This document shows, one piece after another, positions 36,158-46,544 of a stretch of DNA of 64,000 nt. The position numbers were made by a program, and so were the translations under genes. Origin of the DNA: VRUE01 sp963699215 (GTDB lineage: Bacteria; Actinomycetota; Thermoleophilia; Solirubrobacterales; 70-9); contig OY969422.1 in the NCBI GenBank assembly GCA_963699215.1, forward strand, positions 1,364,001-1,428,000, in the 5' to 3' direction. Within the stretch, counting starts at the first letter, position 1; the number at the start of each line of letters is the position of its first letter. Under the pieces are notes generated by a model. It was given only the letters and a program-made list of their open reading frames with translations, did no database searches and had not been told where the DNA came from.

Positions 36158-36941
36158 GTGAGCGATGGCGACGAGCGTTCGCTGGTCAGGCGGTACCGCA
36201 CGGCACGGCGCGATCCGGGCCTCGCCGTCCTGGAGGGCTTCCACGCGCTCAAGCACGCGCTGCGCTTCGGCGCCGAGGTGCTGGAGGCGGTCGCCGCCGA
36301 CCCGGCCGAGCTGCGCGAGCTCGCCGCCGAGCTGGCGCCGGACCTGGGCGGCTCGCTGGCGGAGCGGACCACGCCGGTCGGCGCCGAGGTCGTGGCCGAG
36401 CTGGTCCCACAGGCGCCGCGCACCGGCGTCGTCGCGATCGCCCGCCGCCCGCCGGTCGACCTCGCGGCGGTGCTCGCCGAGGCGAGGCCGGCGCCGCTGG
36501 TCCTGCTCGAGGACCCGCGCACGATGGGCAACATGGGGGCCTGCGTGCGGGTCGCGGCCGCCGCCGGCGCGGCTGGGGTACTGACCACCGGCCCCAACGA
36601 CCCCTGGCACCCGGATGCCCTGCGCGGCGCCGCCGGCCTCCACTTCGCCCTGCCCGTCGCCGCGCTGGCGGAGCTGCCGCAGAGCGACCGGCCGCTGGTC
36701 GCGATCGATCCCGGCGGCGAGGACCTGCGACCGGCGGGAGCTGCCGCCGCGCGCGATCCTCGCCTTCGGCAGCGAGCGCTACGGGCTCAGCGCCGACCTG
36801 CTCGCGCGAGCCGACGCCCGCCTCGGCATCCCGATGCGCGCCGGCGTCTCCAGCCTCAACCTGGCCACGGCGGTTGCCGCGGTCCTCTTCGCCCAGCGGC
36901 TTAAGGCGAACACGGATGCGGCCGGCAGGAACTGCGTCTAG
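36158..36941 (+). pseudogene. SpoU-family rRNA/tRNA 2'-O-methyltransferase, frameshifted
   Basis: The first frame starts at GTG 36158 and runs through VLEGFHALKHAL and LLEDPRTMGNMGACVRVAAA (the SAM-binding N-x-G loop) to LVAIDPGGEDL. The second frame carries RAILAFGSERYGLS and IPMRAGVSSLNLATAVAAVLF, the conserved C-terminal knot motifs. Removing one base near 36731 restores 260 residues with all three SpoU motifs. The enzyme would methylate ribose in rRNA or tRNA using SAM. Like the other four breaks here, it is a single extra base. Confidence 0.85.
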
Positions 36942-36996
36942 CCTGCGAAATACTGACTAGCGGCACTCGCCGCGTCACCGACCGAAAGGACCGCCC

Positions 36997-37389
36997 GTGC
37001 CGTTCGCAGACATCAACCTCGGCGAAGCGCTTCTCCTCGCCTTCGAGATCTTCTTCTTCGTGATCTGGATCTGGATCCTGATCACGATCCTCACCGACCT
37101 CTTCCGCGACCACGAGACGTCGGGTTGGGCCAAGGCGGGATGGGTTCTCTTCCTCGTCTTCATCCCCTTCCTGACGGCGCTGATCTACCTGATCGCGCGC
37201 GGCAGCGGCATGCGCGATCGCACGATCAAGGCGCAGGCCGAGGCGAAACAGCATTTCGATTCCTACGTTCGCGAGCAGGCGCACGGCGGCTCCCCCGCGG
37301 ACGAACTGCACAAGCTCAACGAGCTGAAGGAAAAGGGCGCGCTCTCCAGCGAGGAGTTCGACAAGGCGAAGGCCAAGCTGCTCGCCTGA
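36997..37389 (+). CDS. small membrane protein with PLDc_N-like helices and SHOCT tail
   Basis: 130 residues, GTG start with GAAAGGA 6 nt upstream. Two membrane helices (about 10-35 and 45-65) with WVLFLVFIPFLTALIYLIARG resemble the PLDc_N region. The C-terminus DELHKLNELKEKGALSSEEFDKAKAKLLA is a typical SHOCT motif. Such proteins are common in actinobacteria and of unknown function; oligomer or membrane roles are guessed only from the motifs. An intrinsic terminator follows 9 nt after the stop. Confidence 0.8.
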   Translation: MPFADINLGEALLLAFEIFFFVIWIWILITILTDLFRDHETSGWAKAGWVLFLVFIPFLTALIYLIARGSGMRDRTIKAQAEAKQHFDSYVREQAHGGSPADELHKLNELKEKGALSSEEFDKAKAKLLA

Positions 37390-37397
37390 GGCGTTTC

Positions 37398-37433
37398 CGC
37401 CGCCGCGGCTAACTCGCCGCGGCGGCGATTTTT
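37398..37433 (+). terminator. intrinsic terminator
   Basis: CGCCGCCGCGGC at 37398-37409 pairs perfectly with GCCGCGGCGGCG at 37416-37427 (12 bp, 6-nt loop), followed by ATTTTT. This is the only hairpin in the window with a proper U-tract. It ends the SHOCT gene transcript. Confidence 0.85.
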
Positions 37434-37459
37434 CCTGCAAGCGAGTCGATTCTGCAACG

Positions 37460-37484
37460 GGAGTTGCAAGTTATTAGCAACTCC
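37460..37484. promoter_or_regulatory. inverted repeat upstream of the NlpC/P60 hydrolase gene
   Basis: GGAGTTGC at 37460-37467 and GCAACTCC at 37477-37484 form an 8-bp inverted repeat with 9-nt spacing; TGCAAC/GTTGCA nearby gives an alternative pairing. The stretch lies 38 nt before the hydrolase ATG in an unusually AT-rich patch, so it may be an operator or an RNA stem. No regulator can be named. Confidence 0.4.
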
Positions 37485-37521
37485 TAACAATCTCGCGGCG
37501 ACTTCGTTAGCGTGATGCGCG

Positions 37522-38733
37522 ATGCGCGCCCCTGCCGGAACCTCCCGGTGGCTGCTGCTGCCGGCCACCCTGCTTTTGCTCGTGCTCTGCCTGGCGGCGA
37601 GCGCGCCGGCCGAGACCCTGCGGGAGGAATACGACGAGACGCAGGGCAAGCTGAGCGACGTGCGCGAGAGCCAGAGCGCCGTCGCGGCGACGATCGCGGA
37701 GCAGAACCGGGCGATCGACTCGATGCTGGGCGAAGTCTCGCAGCTGCGCCAGCGCCAGCAGGCGCTCGAGGCGGAGCTGGCCGCGAAGCAGGCCGAGCTT
37801 GAAAGCGCGACCGCCGAGCTGGAAGCCGAGAAGCGCCGCCTGGCGCGTATCCGCGCGCGGCTGCAGCGGGCGTTGGAGGTGCTGCGCGAGCGCCTCGTCG
37901 CGATCTACGAGGCGGGCAGCCCGGACGTGATCGGCGTCGTGCTCGAATCGGAGACCTGGTCGCAGGCCAGCGCCCGCGCCGACTACCTGAGCCAGATCCA
38001 GGACTACGACAACTCGGTCGCCGACCGGGTCAAGAACCTGCGCGACCAGGCGAAGGCCGCCGTCGCGCGGATGGCCGAGATCCGCGCCCAGCTGAAGGAA
38101 GCTCGCGACGCGATCGCGGTCAAGGAGCGCGAGGCAGTCGCGGCGAAGGCAGAGGCAGAGGCCCGCTTCGCCGACCTGAAGGCCGCCCAGGCGGAGCGCC
38201 AGGAAGCGCTCGATGCACTGCAGTCGCGCGAGGCCGCTCTGAGCGACAACCTGGCCACGATCTCCGAACAGATCGCTGGCGCGGGCGGCTCGGTGCCGGC
38301 CACGGCGCCAGCGCCGCTGACCCCTGGCCAGAGCGCCCAGTACATCTCCGAAAGCCAGGCCAGCGTGCCCAGCTCGGCGCCGCCCGCCGTGCAAGCGGCG
38401 ATCGAAGCCTCCAACTCGATCGCGACCACGCCCTACATATGGGGCGGCGGCCACGGCTCCTTCGAATCCTCCGGCTACGACTGCTCGGGGGCGGTCAGCT
38501 TTGCCCTCAACGGCGGCGGCTTCCTCTCCAGCCCGCTCGACTCGACCGGGCTCTCGACCTGGGGCGAACCCGGCTCGGGGCAGTGGATCACCGTCTACGC
38601 CAACGCCGGCCACGCCTGGATGGTCGTCGCCGGCCTCGCCTTCGACACCTCGGGCGGCGCCGGGCCGCGCTGGCACCCCGAACCGGTCAGCTCGACCGAA
38701 GGCTTCATAGCCCGCCACCCCCCGGGCTACTAG
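37522..38733 (+). CDS. secreted peptidoglycan hydrolase: coiled coil plus NlpC/P60 domain
   Basis: 403 residues. A signal peptide (about 1-34, ending ASAPA) is followed by two long coiled-coil blocks (about 35-115 and 150-260) like PcsB/CwlO-type hydrolases controlled by FtsEX, then a linker and a C-terminal NlpC/P60-like domain. The catalytic Cys is in YDCSGAVSFAL (about 320) and the His in AGHAWMVV (about 363). It would cleave peptide stems of peptidoglycan. No ftsEX is in view, so the control partner is inferred from the architecture only. Confidence 0.88.
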   Translation: MRAPAGTSRWLLLPATLLLLVLCLAASAPAETLREEYDETQGKLSDVRESQSAVAATIAEQNRAIDSMLGEVSQLRQRQQALEAELAAKQAELESATAELEAEKRRLARIRARLQRALEVLRERLVAIYEAGSPDVIGVVLESETWSQASARADYLSQIQDYDNSVADRVKNLRDQAKAAVARMAEIRAQLKEARDAIAVKEREAVAAKAEAEARFADLKAAQAERQEALDALQSREAALSDNLATISEQIAGAGGSVPATAPAPLTPGQSAQYISESQASVPSSAPPAVQAAIEASNSIATTPYIWGGGHGSFESSGYDCSGAVSFALNGGGFLSSPLDSTGLSTWGEPGSGQWITVYANAGHAWMVVAGLAFDTSGGAGPRWHPEPVSSTEGFIARHPPGY

Positions 38734-38783
38734 CCAGCACGCGCCTGGCGGCGGCGGACCGGCGCGACGCGGCGTCCTCGGTC

Positions 38784-38808
38784 GGCCAAATAGCGCTGCT
38801 ATTCGGCC
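38784..38808. terminator. 11-bp near-perfect hairpin between convergent genes
   Basis: GGCCAAATAGC at 38784-38794 pairs with GCTATTCGGCC at 38798-38808 with one mismatch and a 3-nt loop. It lies in the 125-nt gap between the hydrolase and the convergent persulfide dioxygenase gene, so it probably stops transcription from one or both sides. No U-tract is present. Confidence 0.5.
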
Positions 38809-38858
38809 TCCCTGCGTCCTTGCCTCGCTTGGTCCGGCGCGCGCCAGCCACGCACTGG

Positions 38859-40238
38859 CTAGGTTGACTCCACCGGGCGGCCTTCGGCCTGCCAGGTGCT
38901 GACGCCGCCGCCGGCTACGTGGATCGTCGCGAAGCCCTCGCGCTGCAGGACCGAGGCGGCGAGGCCGCTGCGTTTACCGCCCTTGCAGATCGTCGCCAGG
39001 ACATGGTCGCGCGGCAGCTCGCCGAGCCGTCGCGGCAGCTCCCCGTAGGGGATGTGGAGCGCACCGGCGATGTGCCCCTCGGCGTACTCGCCGGCGCCGC
39101 GCACGTCGAGGACCAGCGGTGGGTCCGCGCCCTCGAGCAGGCTCGCCAGCGCCTCCGGCCCTACCGGCTCGATCCGCGCCACCGGCCGCTCCTCCGCCCG
39201 CCAGGCGCTCATGCCGCCGCCGAGGAAGCCGCGCACGCCGAGCCCGACCGCGGCGAGCAGCTCCGCCGCCTCCAGCTCGTTGCCGTCGGAGGCGGCGACC
39301 ACGACCACCTCGGCCTCGGGCGGGACTACCTGGGCGACCTTGGTCGCGAAGCCGGTGTCGTAGGCGGAGGCGCTGATCGCGCCCGGTATGTGGGCCTCGT
39401 CGAACTGCTCGTTGGTGCGCGAGTCGACGGCGAGGGCGCCGGCGGCGATCGCCGCCTCGAAGCGGCGCGGGGTAAGCCGTGCCGGCGAGCCGATCGACTC
39501 GATCAACGGCCCGCGGTTGAGGGCGACGATGTGCTCGACGTTGGGCGGCCGCTCGCCGACACTGGCGACCGCGTCCTCGACGAACTCGGCCTCGTCGGCG
39601 ATGGCCAGCGCCCGGTTGTGGCGCCGCTCGAAGCCGATCGTCGAGGAGGTTCTGAGGTCGATGCTGGAGCTGCCGCAGAGCGAGCCGCCGAGGTGCCCGG
39701 GCCAGACCTCGACCCCGTCGGGCAGGGAGAGCAGCCGCTCGTGCAGGGAGCGGAAGATGCCAGCGGCGCCCTCGCGCGGCTCGACCGCGAGGTCGGGCCG
39801 GGCGACGTCGCCGACGAAGAGCGAGTCGCCGCTCAGGATCGCGACCGGGTCGCCGCCGAGCTCGGCGTCGCGCAAGAGGAAGGAGGTGTGCTCGGGCCGG
39901 TGACCGGGCGTGTGGACCGCCTCGATCGAGATCGCCTCGCCGAGCTCCAGCGTCCAGCCGTCGGCGAACGGCTCGTGCTCGTACGCGACCCCGGCCAGCT
40001 CATTGATGTGGATCGTCGCCCCGGCCGCCCGCGCCAGGCGGCCGTGGCCGGAGACGTGGTCGGCGTGGTTGTGGGTCTCCAGGACGTGCTCGATCCGCAC
40101 CCCGTGCAGGCGGGCGAGCTGCAGGTAGGGGTCGACGTCCCACTGCGGATCGATCACCGCGGCGACGCCGGCGCCCGTATCGCCGACCAGGTAGGAGGCG
40201 CAGCCGAGGTCCTCGTGGATGATCTGTCGGAAGAGCAT
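38859..40238 (-). CDS. persulfide dioxygenase-rhodanese fusion (ETHE1-like MBL plus two rhodanese domains)
   Basis: 459 residues. Residues 1-240 are a metallo-beta-lactamase fold with THNHADHVSG and HTPGHRPEH, as in ETHE1-type iron persulfide dioxygenases. Two rhodanese domains follow. The second has an active-site loop CKGGKRSG; the first lacks the cysteine (AASDGNELE), so it is probably structural. Such enzymes oxidise glutathione- or low-molecular-weight-thiol persulfide to sulfite and handle sulfane sulfur. Divergent from acs, with a palindrome between. Confidence 0.9.
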   Translation of the reverse strand: MLFRQIIHEDLGCASYLVGDTGAGVAAVIDPQWDVDPYLQLARLHGVRIEHVLETHNHADHVSGHGRLARAAGATIHINELAGVAYEHEPFADGWTLELGEAISIEAVHTPGHRPEHTSFLLRDAELGGDPVAILSGDSLFVGDVARPDLAVEPREGAAGIFRSLHERLLSLPDGVEVWPGHLGGSLCGSSSIDLRTSSTIGFERRHNRALAIADEAEFVEDAVASVGERPPNVEHIVALNRGPLIESIGSPARLTPRRFEAAIAAGALAVDSRTNEQFDEAHIPGAISASAYDTGFATKVAQVVPPEAEVVVVAASDGNELEAAELLAAVGLGVRGFLGGGMSAWRAEERPVARIEPVGPEALASLLEGADPPLVLDVRGAGEYAEGHIAGALHIPYGELPRRLGELPRDHVLATICKGGKRSGLAASVLQREGFATIHVAGGGVSTWQAEGRPVEST

Positions 40239-40243
40239 TCGAG

Positions 40244-40260
40244 CGAACGGGTACCGTTCG
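40244..40260. promoter_or_regulatory. 17-bp palindrome in the divergent persulfide dioxygenase/acs promoter region
   Basis: CGAACGG GTA CCGTTCG is a perfect inverted repeat with 7-bp arms. It begins 5 nt upstream of the persulfide dioxygenase ATG, within the 53-nt divergent gap. Probable operator; a sulfane-sulfur responsive or other dimeric repressor is possible, but none is encoded next to it. Confidence 0.55.
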
Positions 40261-40291
40261 GACCGAGGGTAGCGGCCGAGGAAGGAGACCC

Positions 40292-42274
<1,983 letters not shown>

Positions 42275-42321
42275 CTAGTGAGGAACAGCATTACTCCGTA
42301 AAAGCCATAGGATGCTCCGTT

Positions 42322-45300
42322 ATGGCCGACGAGTGGTCGGATACGCAGCTCTGGGAGGCGATCGGGCAGGACGAATCCGAGAGCGGGAAAAAAGTACGTT
42401 CGACTCTCGAACCGTTTCTGCGCGACGTACAGGCGGTGCTGGACGATGCCGGTACCTCCGGCCAGAGCTTCACCCTCCACGACGGCGGTCACAGCTTCCG
42501 CGTCGCGGAGAGGATGTACGACGTAATCCCAAGCGACGTCTTCGCGAAGCTCACGCGGTACGAGTCCACCCAGTTGCTGCTCAGCGCATATCTGCATGAC
42601 GTTGGCATGACCCCCGAAGCGGGGCGCCGTACCGCGCACCGGGAATTCCTCCTCGGCAACGAGAGCGAGGACGGGGCTCTGTCGGAGGACGAAAGCGACG
42701 CCTTCGTCGCCTGGCTGGACGCCGACGGCATCTCCTATCCGGCCAAGCTGTCCCCCCGCGACGGGGAGCAGATCGTCGAGCGATACGTGCGAGACCGCCA
42801 CGTCGACTGGGGCGAAGAGTGGACGCTGGCTCAGACCGAGGGCTTGAAGCTCGCCAGCTACCAGAGCTGGAGGAGCGACCTCTGCGCGCTCTGCCGCAGC
42901 CACGGGGAGGGCTACACGTCCCTGGCCGATTCGAAGTTCGAACCGAGGACGGTCGACGCCGCGGGCAGCTTGGTGCACCTGCGTTACCTGGCGCTCGTCC
43001 TGCGCATGGCGGACGTGCTCGAGTTCGACCCGGAGCGCACGCCGGAGGCTGTGTACAGGCACCGCGCGATCGACCCCTCGAGCAAGATCTACTGGTACAA
43101 GGACAAAGAAATCTCGCTCGACATCGAGGACGCGGGACAGATCATGATCACCGCGCGGCCGCCTTCTGCGCTGATTCACAAAGCGGTCGAAGAGACGGCC
43201 GACGACGTGGATCGTGAGCTCGCCCTCTGCCGTCACGTAGCCGACACGCATCACATCGATTACCGCCCGGGATCGAAAAACCGGCTGCCGCACCGCTGGG
43301 ACCTGCCCGCCCGTGCTTGGCGCGACGTTCAGCCGGCCGCGGACAGCTACGAGTACATCGACGGCGCCTTCCGGCCCAACACCGACCGGGTCCTGGAGCT
43401 GGTCGCGGGGACGGCCCTCTATGCAGAGCCCTTCGCCGCCGTCCGCGAGCTGCTCTCGAACGGCTTCGACGCGGTGCGCGCGGCATCCGCCCTCGAACGC
43501 GCCGAGCGGGACGGCAAGGACGGCGGCCGCACCCATCGGCTGACGCTCAGCATGGAGCAGGAGGACGAGCAGTGGTGGCTCACCTGCCGCGACACCGGAA
43601 TCGGCATGGACAAGCGGGCGATCGAGCGCCACTTCCTCGTCGCCGGCTCGCCCTTGCGCAGCCGCCTGCTCGACATTGCCCGGCGCTCGCGCGAAGACGG
43701 CTTCGAGCTCGAGCGCAGCGGCGAGTTCGGGATCGGCGTGCTCAGCTACTTCATGCTCGCCGACAAGATCTCGATGACGACCAACGAAGCCGGAGGGTCG
43801 GAGGGTGGCTGGTGCTTCGAAGTGGAGGAGCTCGAAGGGTTCGGCGAGCTGCGTCCTACCCCCAACGCCCCGATCGGGACGACCGTGCGCCTGCGCCTCC
43901 GCGAGGGCCTCTTCGAGAACGCCGGCGAGTGGGCGGAGCAGCTCCTCATCTACCTCCACCGCACGATGATCCGCATGCCCTGCGCCTTCGAAGCGTCTCT
44001 CGCCCCACTCGAAGACCCCCCGTGGCGGGTCGAGCCCGGCTGGGCCTCGGAGACCGACCAGTTCGCCAGGTACGTGCTCGCCAGCCTCAGGCACCACGAG
44101 GCGGACCCCGGCTTCCTGGAGCTGATGAGCAAGCGAAGCAGGATCGCGGCGGAGGAGCAGTCGGCGGAGGCGAGCGGCATCTTCGAGGACGCCTCCGAGC
44201 GCCTGCGCTGGCACGTCCACGAGGGCGAGCTGAGCGATGGCCTCGGCTGGTTCCGCGTGTGCATCCCCTACTGGGAGCTCGAGGGCGGCCCCAGTCGGCT
44301 GTACCTGCGAGCGCGGGGCACGGGGGCCAAGCAGGCGCTAGGGAGCTTCGATCACCTCCCTTTCCCGGGTAGCGCCATCGCCGGCTCGACGGACGTGCGG
44401 GCCGCCTGGTACGGAATGCGCTCCGAAATCGAAGCAGGGCTGCTCGATACGCAATCGCTGGAAACCGGCATCGTGGAGATCGACTTCGACTCGGGCCGCG
44501 CCGGAGAGATCCAGCTGAGGCGCGATCAGGCCCAGCTGAGCGAGGCGGCGACGAACGCGATGCTGGCCCTGAAAGCCGAGATCCGCCGCGTCTCCGCTGA
44601 GCTCTCGGACAAGTTGGGGCGGTCGGCTTTCCGCTCGCTCAACATGGCCTACGGACTCGGCGAGGGGGCCGCCGAAGCCGACGATTGGCGCTGGCTGGTG
44701 CCGCTCGGAAGCAAGGACTCGCCCGCCTGGGAGAAGATCCGCTTCCCGTGCATCTCGGTCATGCCGCAGGGCTATGGCGAGCAGCAGCCCCGCCGCGCCA
44801 CCCTCCACCGGAAACGCGTCACCGCGCTGCCCTGCCTGATGGACCCGGCCGAACTCTCGATCGGCCTGCCATGGCACGGCGGAGGCGTCTCTCCGGACCG
44901 TGTGGTGTGGTACGAGAATCGCGGTTCGTCTAGGTCGGCGCAGGAGGTCGGCGTGATGCCCCTCTGGCAGCAGGCGCCGGAGAAGTTCGCCGACGAGGAG
45001 CTGTCCCTCGCCGAGTTCCCCCCGGAGTGGGAGACGTTGTGCGGCGTCCACTGGAGGAAGTACGGAAACGCGCGGTCGGGCAGGTTCCGCTACTCGGTGA
45101 CGCAAAAGACGGTGTGGAACGAGGGAATGCCGCTGATCGATCTGGCACACCGGGAGGCCCGGGAGTGGGCAGAGAAGACGTTCAACCCCACCCCGACGGT
45201 GGTGGGCGATTGGTACGCACGGCTGGCCGCCGCCGTGGACCCGCTCGCGCACAAGGACAAGTTGAGCGATCCGGCGTTCGCGGCAGCCTGGCTGCTGCAG

Positions 45301-45582
45301 CTGGCCTCCTCTGAAATATCCCCGATAGAGGGACTGTGGTCGGGCATCGCCGAAAGGGACGAGGGGTACTTGAAAGACCTCTGGAGCCGGCTCGGCCTGG
45401 TGGACGAGGAGGGCGAGAAGACGATCATGTACCTGACCGTCGGCGACGATTCGTTCGAGTCGGTTCTCAACCTGGTCAGCCCGACGACCTGGCAGAGGCG
45501 GGAGCTGAAGACCAAGGACGACTGGGCCACTCTGCCGCTCCCCGGCAAGGCCTGGCAGCTGTCGATCCGCGTGGACGACTGA
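42322..45582 (+). CDS. HD-domain plus GHKL (Hsp90-like) ATPase fusion protein, conflict-system candidate
   Basis: 1086 residues. The N-terminal third is an HD metal-phosphohydrolase-type domain: H in TLHDGGHSFR (53-57), HD in AYLHDVGMTPE (92-93) and D in RMADVLEFDPER (231). A GHKL ATPase follows at about 365-560: N-box RELLSNGFDAVRAA (E376, N380, D383), G1 box DTGIGMD (424-430) and GEFGIGVLSYF (467-477). The remaining 500 residues are unassigned. HD + Hsp90-like fusions have been described in bacterial conflict systems (from memory, unverified). It stands alone 47 nt behind acs; no partner gene is recognisable. Confidence 0.8.
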   Translation: MADEWSDTQLWEAIGQDESESGKKVRSTLEPFLRDVQAVLDDAGTSGQSFTLHDGGHSFRVAERMYDVIPSDVFAKLTRYESTQLLLSAYLHDVGMTPEAGRRTAHREFLLGNESEDGALSEDESDAFVAWLDADGISYPAKLSPRDGEQIVERYVRDRHVDWGEEWTLAQTEGLKLASYQSWRSDLCALCRSHGEGYTSLADSKFEPRTVDAAGSLVHLRYLALVLRMADVLEFDPERTPEAVYRHRAIDPSSKIYWYKDKEISLDIEDAGQIMITARPPSALIHKAVEETADDVDRELALCRHVADTHHIDYRPGSKNRLPHRWDLPARAWRDVQPAADSYEYIDGAFRPNTDRVLELVAGTALYAEPFAAVRELLSNGFDAVRAASALERAERDGKDGGRTHRLTLSMEQEDEQWWLTCRDTGIGMDKRAIERHFLVAGSPLRSRLLDIARRSREDGFELERSGEFGIGVLSYFMLADKISMTTNEAGGSEGGWCFEVEELEGFGELRPTPNAPIGTTVRLRLREGLFENAGEWAEQLLIYLHRTMIRMPCAFEASLAPLEDPPWRVEPGWASETDQFARYVLASLRHHEADPGFLELMSKRSRIAAEEQSAEASGIFEDASERLRWHVHEGELSDGLGWFRVCIPYWELEGGPSRLYLRARGTGAKQALGSFDHLPFPGSAIAGSTDVRAAWYGMRSEIEAGLLDTQSLETGIVEIDFDSGRAGEIQLRRDQAQLSEAATNAMLALKAEIRRVSAELSDKLGRSAFRSLNMAYGLGEGAAEADDWRWLVPLGSKDSPAWEKIRFPCISVMPQGYGEQQPRRATLHRKRVTALPCLMDPAELSIGLPWHGGGVSPDRVVWYENRGSSRSAQEVGVMPLWQQAPEKFADEELSLAEFPPEWETLCGVHWRKYGNARSGRFRYSVTQKTVWNEGMPLIDLAHREAREWAEKTFNPTPTVVGDWYARLAAAVDPLAHKDKLSDPAFAAAWLLQLASSEISPIEGLWSGIAERDEGYLKDLWSRLGLVDEEGEKTIMYLTVGDDSFESVLNLVSPTTWQRRELKTKDDWATLPLPGKAWQLSIRVDD

Positions 45583-45606
45583 CCCCGGCCGCGGTTGCCC
45601 GCAGGC

Positions 45607-46416
45607 TCAGCGCGGGGCGCGCTGGTCGACCATCCGCTCGACCGCGATCTCCAGCGCCTGCAGCTGCTCGCGCACGTTGTGCAGCTCGCGCAGCGCCACC
45701 GCCTCGGCGGAGAGCTGCTCGGCCTCGAGCTCTTCCTCGACCTCGGCGATTTCAGGACCTAAGAAGCGTTGAGCGAAGGAGCCGGTGAGCAGGGCGACGA
45801 AGCCGATGCCGACGATCAGGATCACGGTCGAGACGACCTCGCCGCCGGTCGTCGTCGGGTAGATGTCGGAGCCGAGCGTCGTCATCGTCGTCACCGCCCA
45901 GTAGATCCCGTCCCAGGTGTCGAGATGCTGGCTGCCCTTCTCGAAGGCCTCGAACAGCGCTCCGCCGCCGATCGCGGTCAGCACCGCCAGCAGCATCGCG
46001 TAGCGCAAGCCCTCCAGCGAGAAGACCTCGCGCGAGAGCTGCGCCAGGCGCAAGAGGCGCAGGAGACGGAGCAGGCGCAGGACGCGGAGGCCCTGCAGCC
46101 CGGGCGGGAGGACCGGTGGGGTTAGGAAGACGATGACCAGGCTGAGTTGGTGGTGGCGCAGCCAGGTCCGCCGATCGGGGACCACGGCCAGCATCGCCAC
46201 CAGCTCGACCGCGAAGGCGAGCCAGGTGACCCAGTTGAGGACGCCGGCGACGGTCTCCAGCCAGCCGCCGGGCTGCGACTCGGTGATCGCCACCATCGGC
46301 AGCGTCAGCGCCGCCGCGATCAGCATCGGCGTGTTGAGGAATTCGGCGACGCGCGTGCTGCGCGCGTCCATCCCCGGCTCGAACAGAACGCGTTGCTCGG
46401 CGGCCTCGCTGCTCAT
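45607..46416 (-). CDS. voltage-gated-type ion channel (six-helix) with unusual selectivity filter
   Basis: 269 residues. Four N-terminal helices include an Arg-rich segment (LRVLRLLRLLRLLRLAQL) like a voltage sensor. The pore loop reads YWAVTTMTTLGSDIYPTTTGG; a canonical potassium filter is TVGYGD, so here it is TLGSD, one residue shorter. Related actinobacterial channels with TVGSD exist from memory. Residues 220-269 form a coiled coil. The ion selectivity therefore cannot be stated. Monocistronic and divergent from marR. Confidence 0.85.
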   Translation of the reverse strand: MSSEAAEQRVLFEPGMDARSTRVAEFLNTPMLIAAALTLPMVAITESQPGGWLETVAGVLNWVTWLAFAVELVAMLAVVPDRRTWLRHHQLSLVIVFLTPPVLPPGLQGLRVLRLLRLLRLLRLAQLSREVFSLEGLRYAMLLAVLTAIGGGALFEAFEKGSQHLDTWDGIYWAVTTMTTLGSDIYPTTTGGEVVSTVILIVGIGFVALLTGSFAQRFLGPEIAEVEEELEAEQLSAEAVALRELHNVREQLQALEIAVERMVDQRAPR

Positions 46417-46467
46417 CCGCGCCTACTTCGACGCCGACTCCCAGGTGCCTACCGGCCAAATCTCCTT

Positions 46468-46510
46468 CCGGTGTGCGAAATCCACCGCATATGTGGATTT
46501 CGCACACCGG
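46468..46510. repeat. 18-bp perfect hairpin in the channel/marR divergent region
   Basis: CCGGTGTGCGAAATCCAC at 46468-46485 is the exact reverse complement of 46493-46510, with a 7-nt loop CGCATAT. It lies between divergent genes, where a terminator would not be expected. The CTTCCGGTG start resembles the hairpin at 24151. It may be a regulatory or small repetitive element. Confidence 0.65.
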
Positions 46511-46516
46511 GAAAGA

Positions 46517-46531
46517 TAGTTTGCTAAACTA
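46517..46531. promoter_or_regulatory. palindrome before marR, likely operator
   Basis: TAGTTT GCT AAACTA is a perfect 6-bp inverted repeat with a 3-nt centre, ending 13 nt before the marR ATG in an AT-rich stretch. MarR proteins bind such short palindromes over their own promoters. Candidate autoregulatory site for the marR-MFS operon. Confidence 0.6.
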
Positions 46532-46544
46532 ATTACTGAAGCTA

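Noticed and set aside
37434..37521. Riboswitch (such as the c-di-AMP type found before actinobacterial NlpC/P60 genes)
   Set aside because: The leader between terminator and ATG is under 90 nt and lacks the expected conserved core; only a simple inverted repeat is present.
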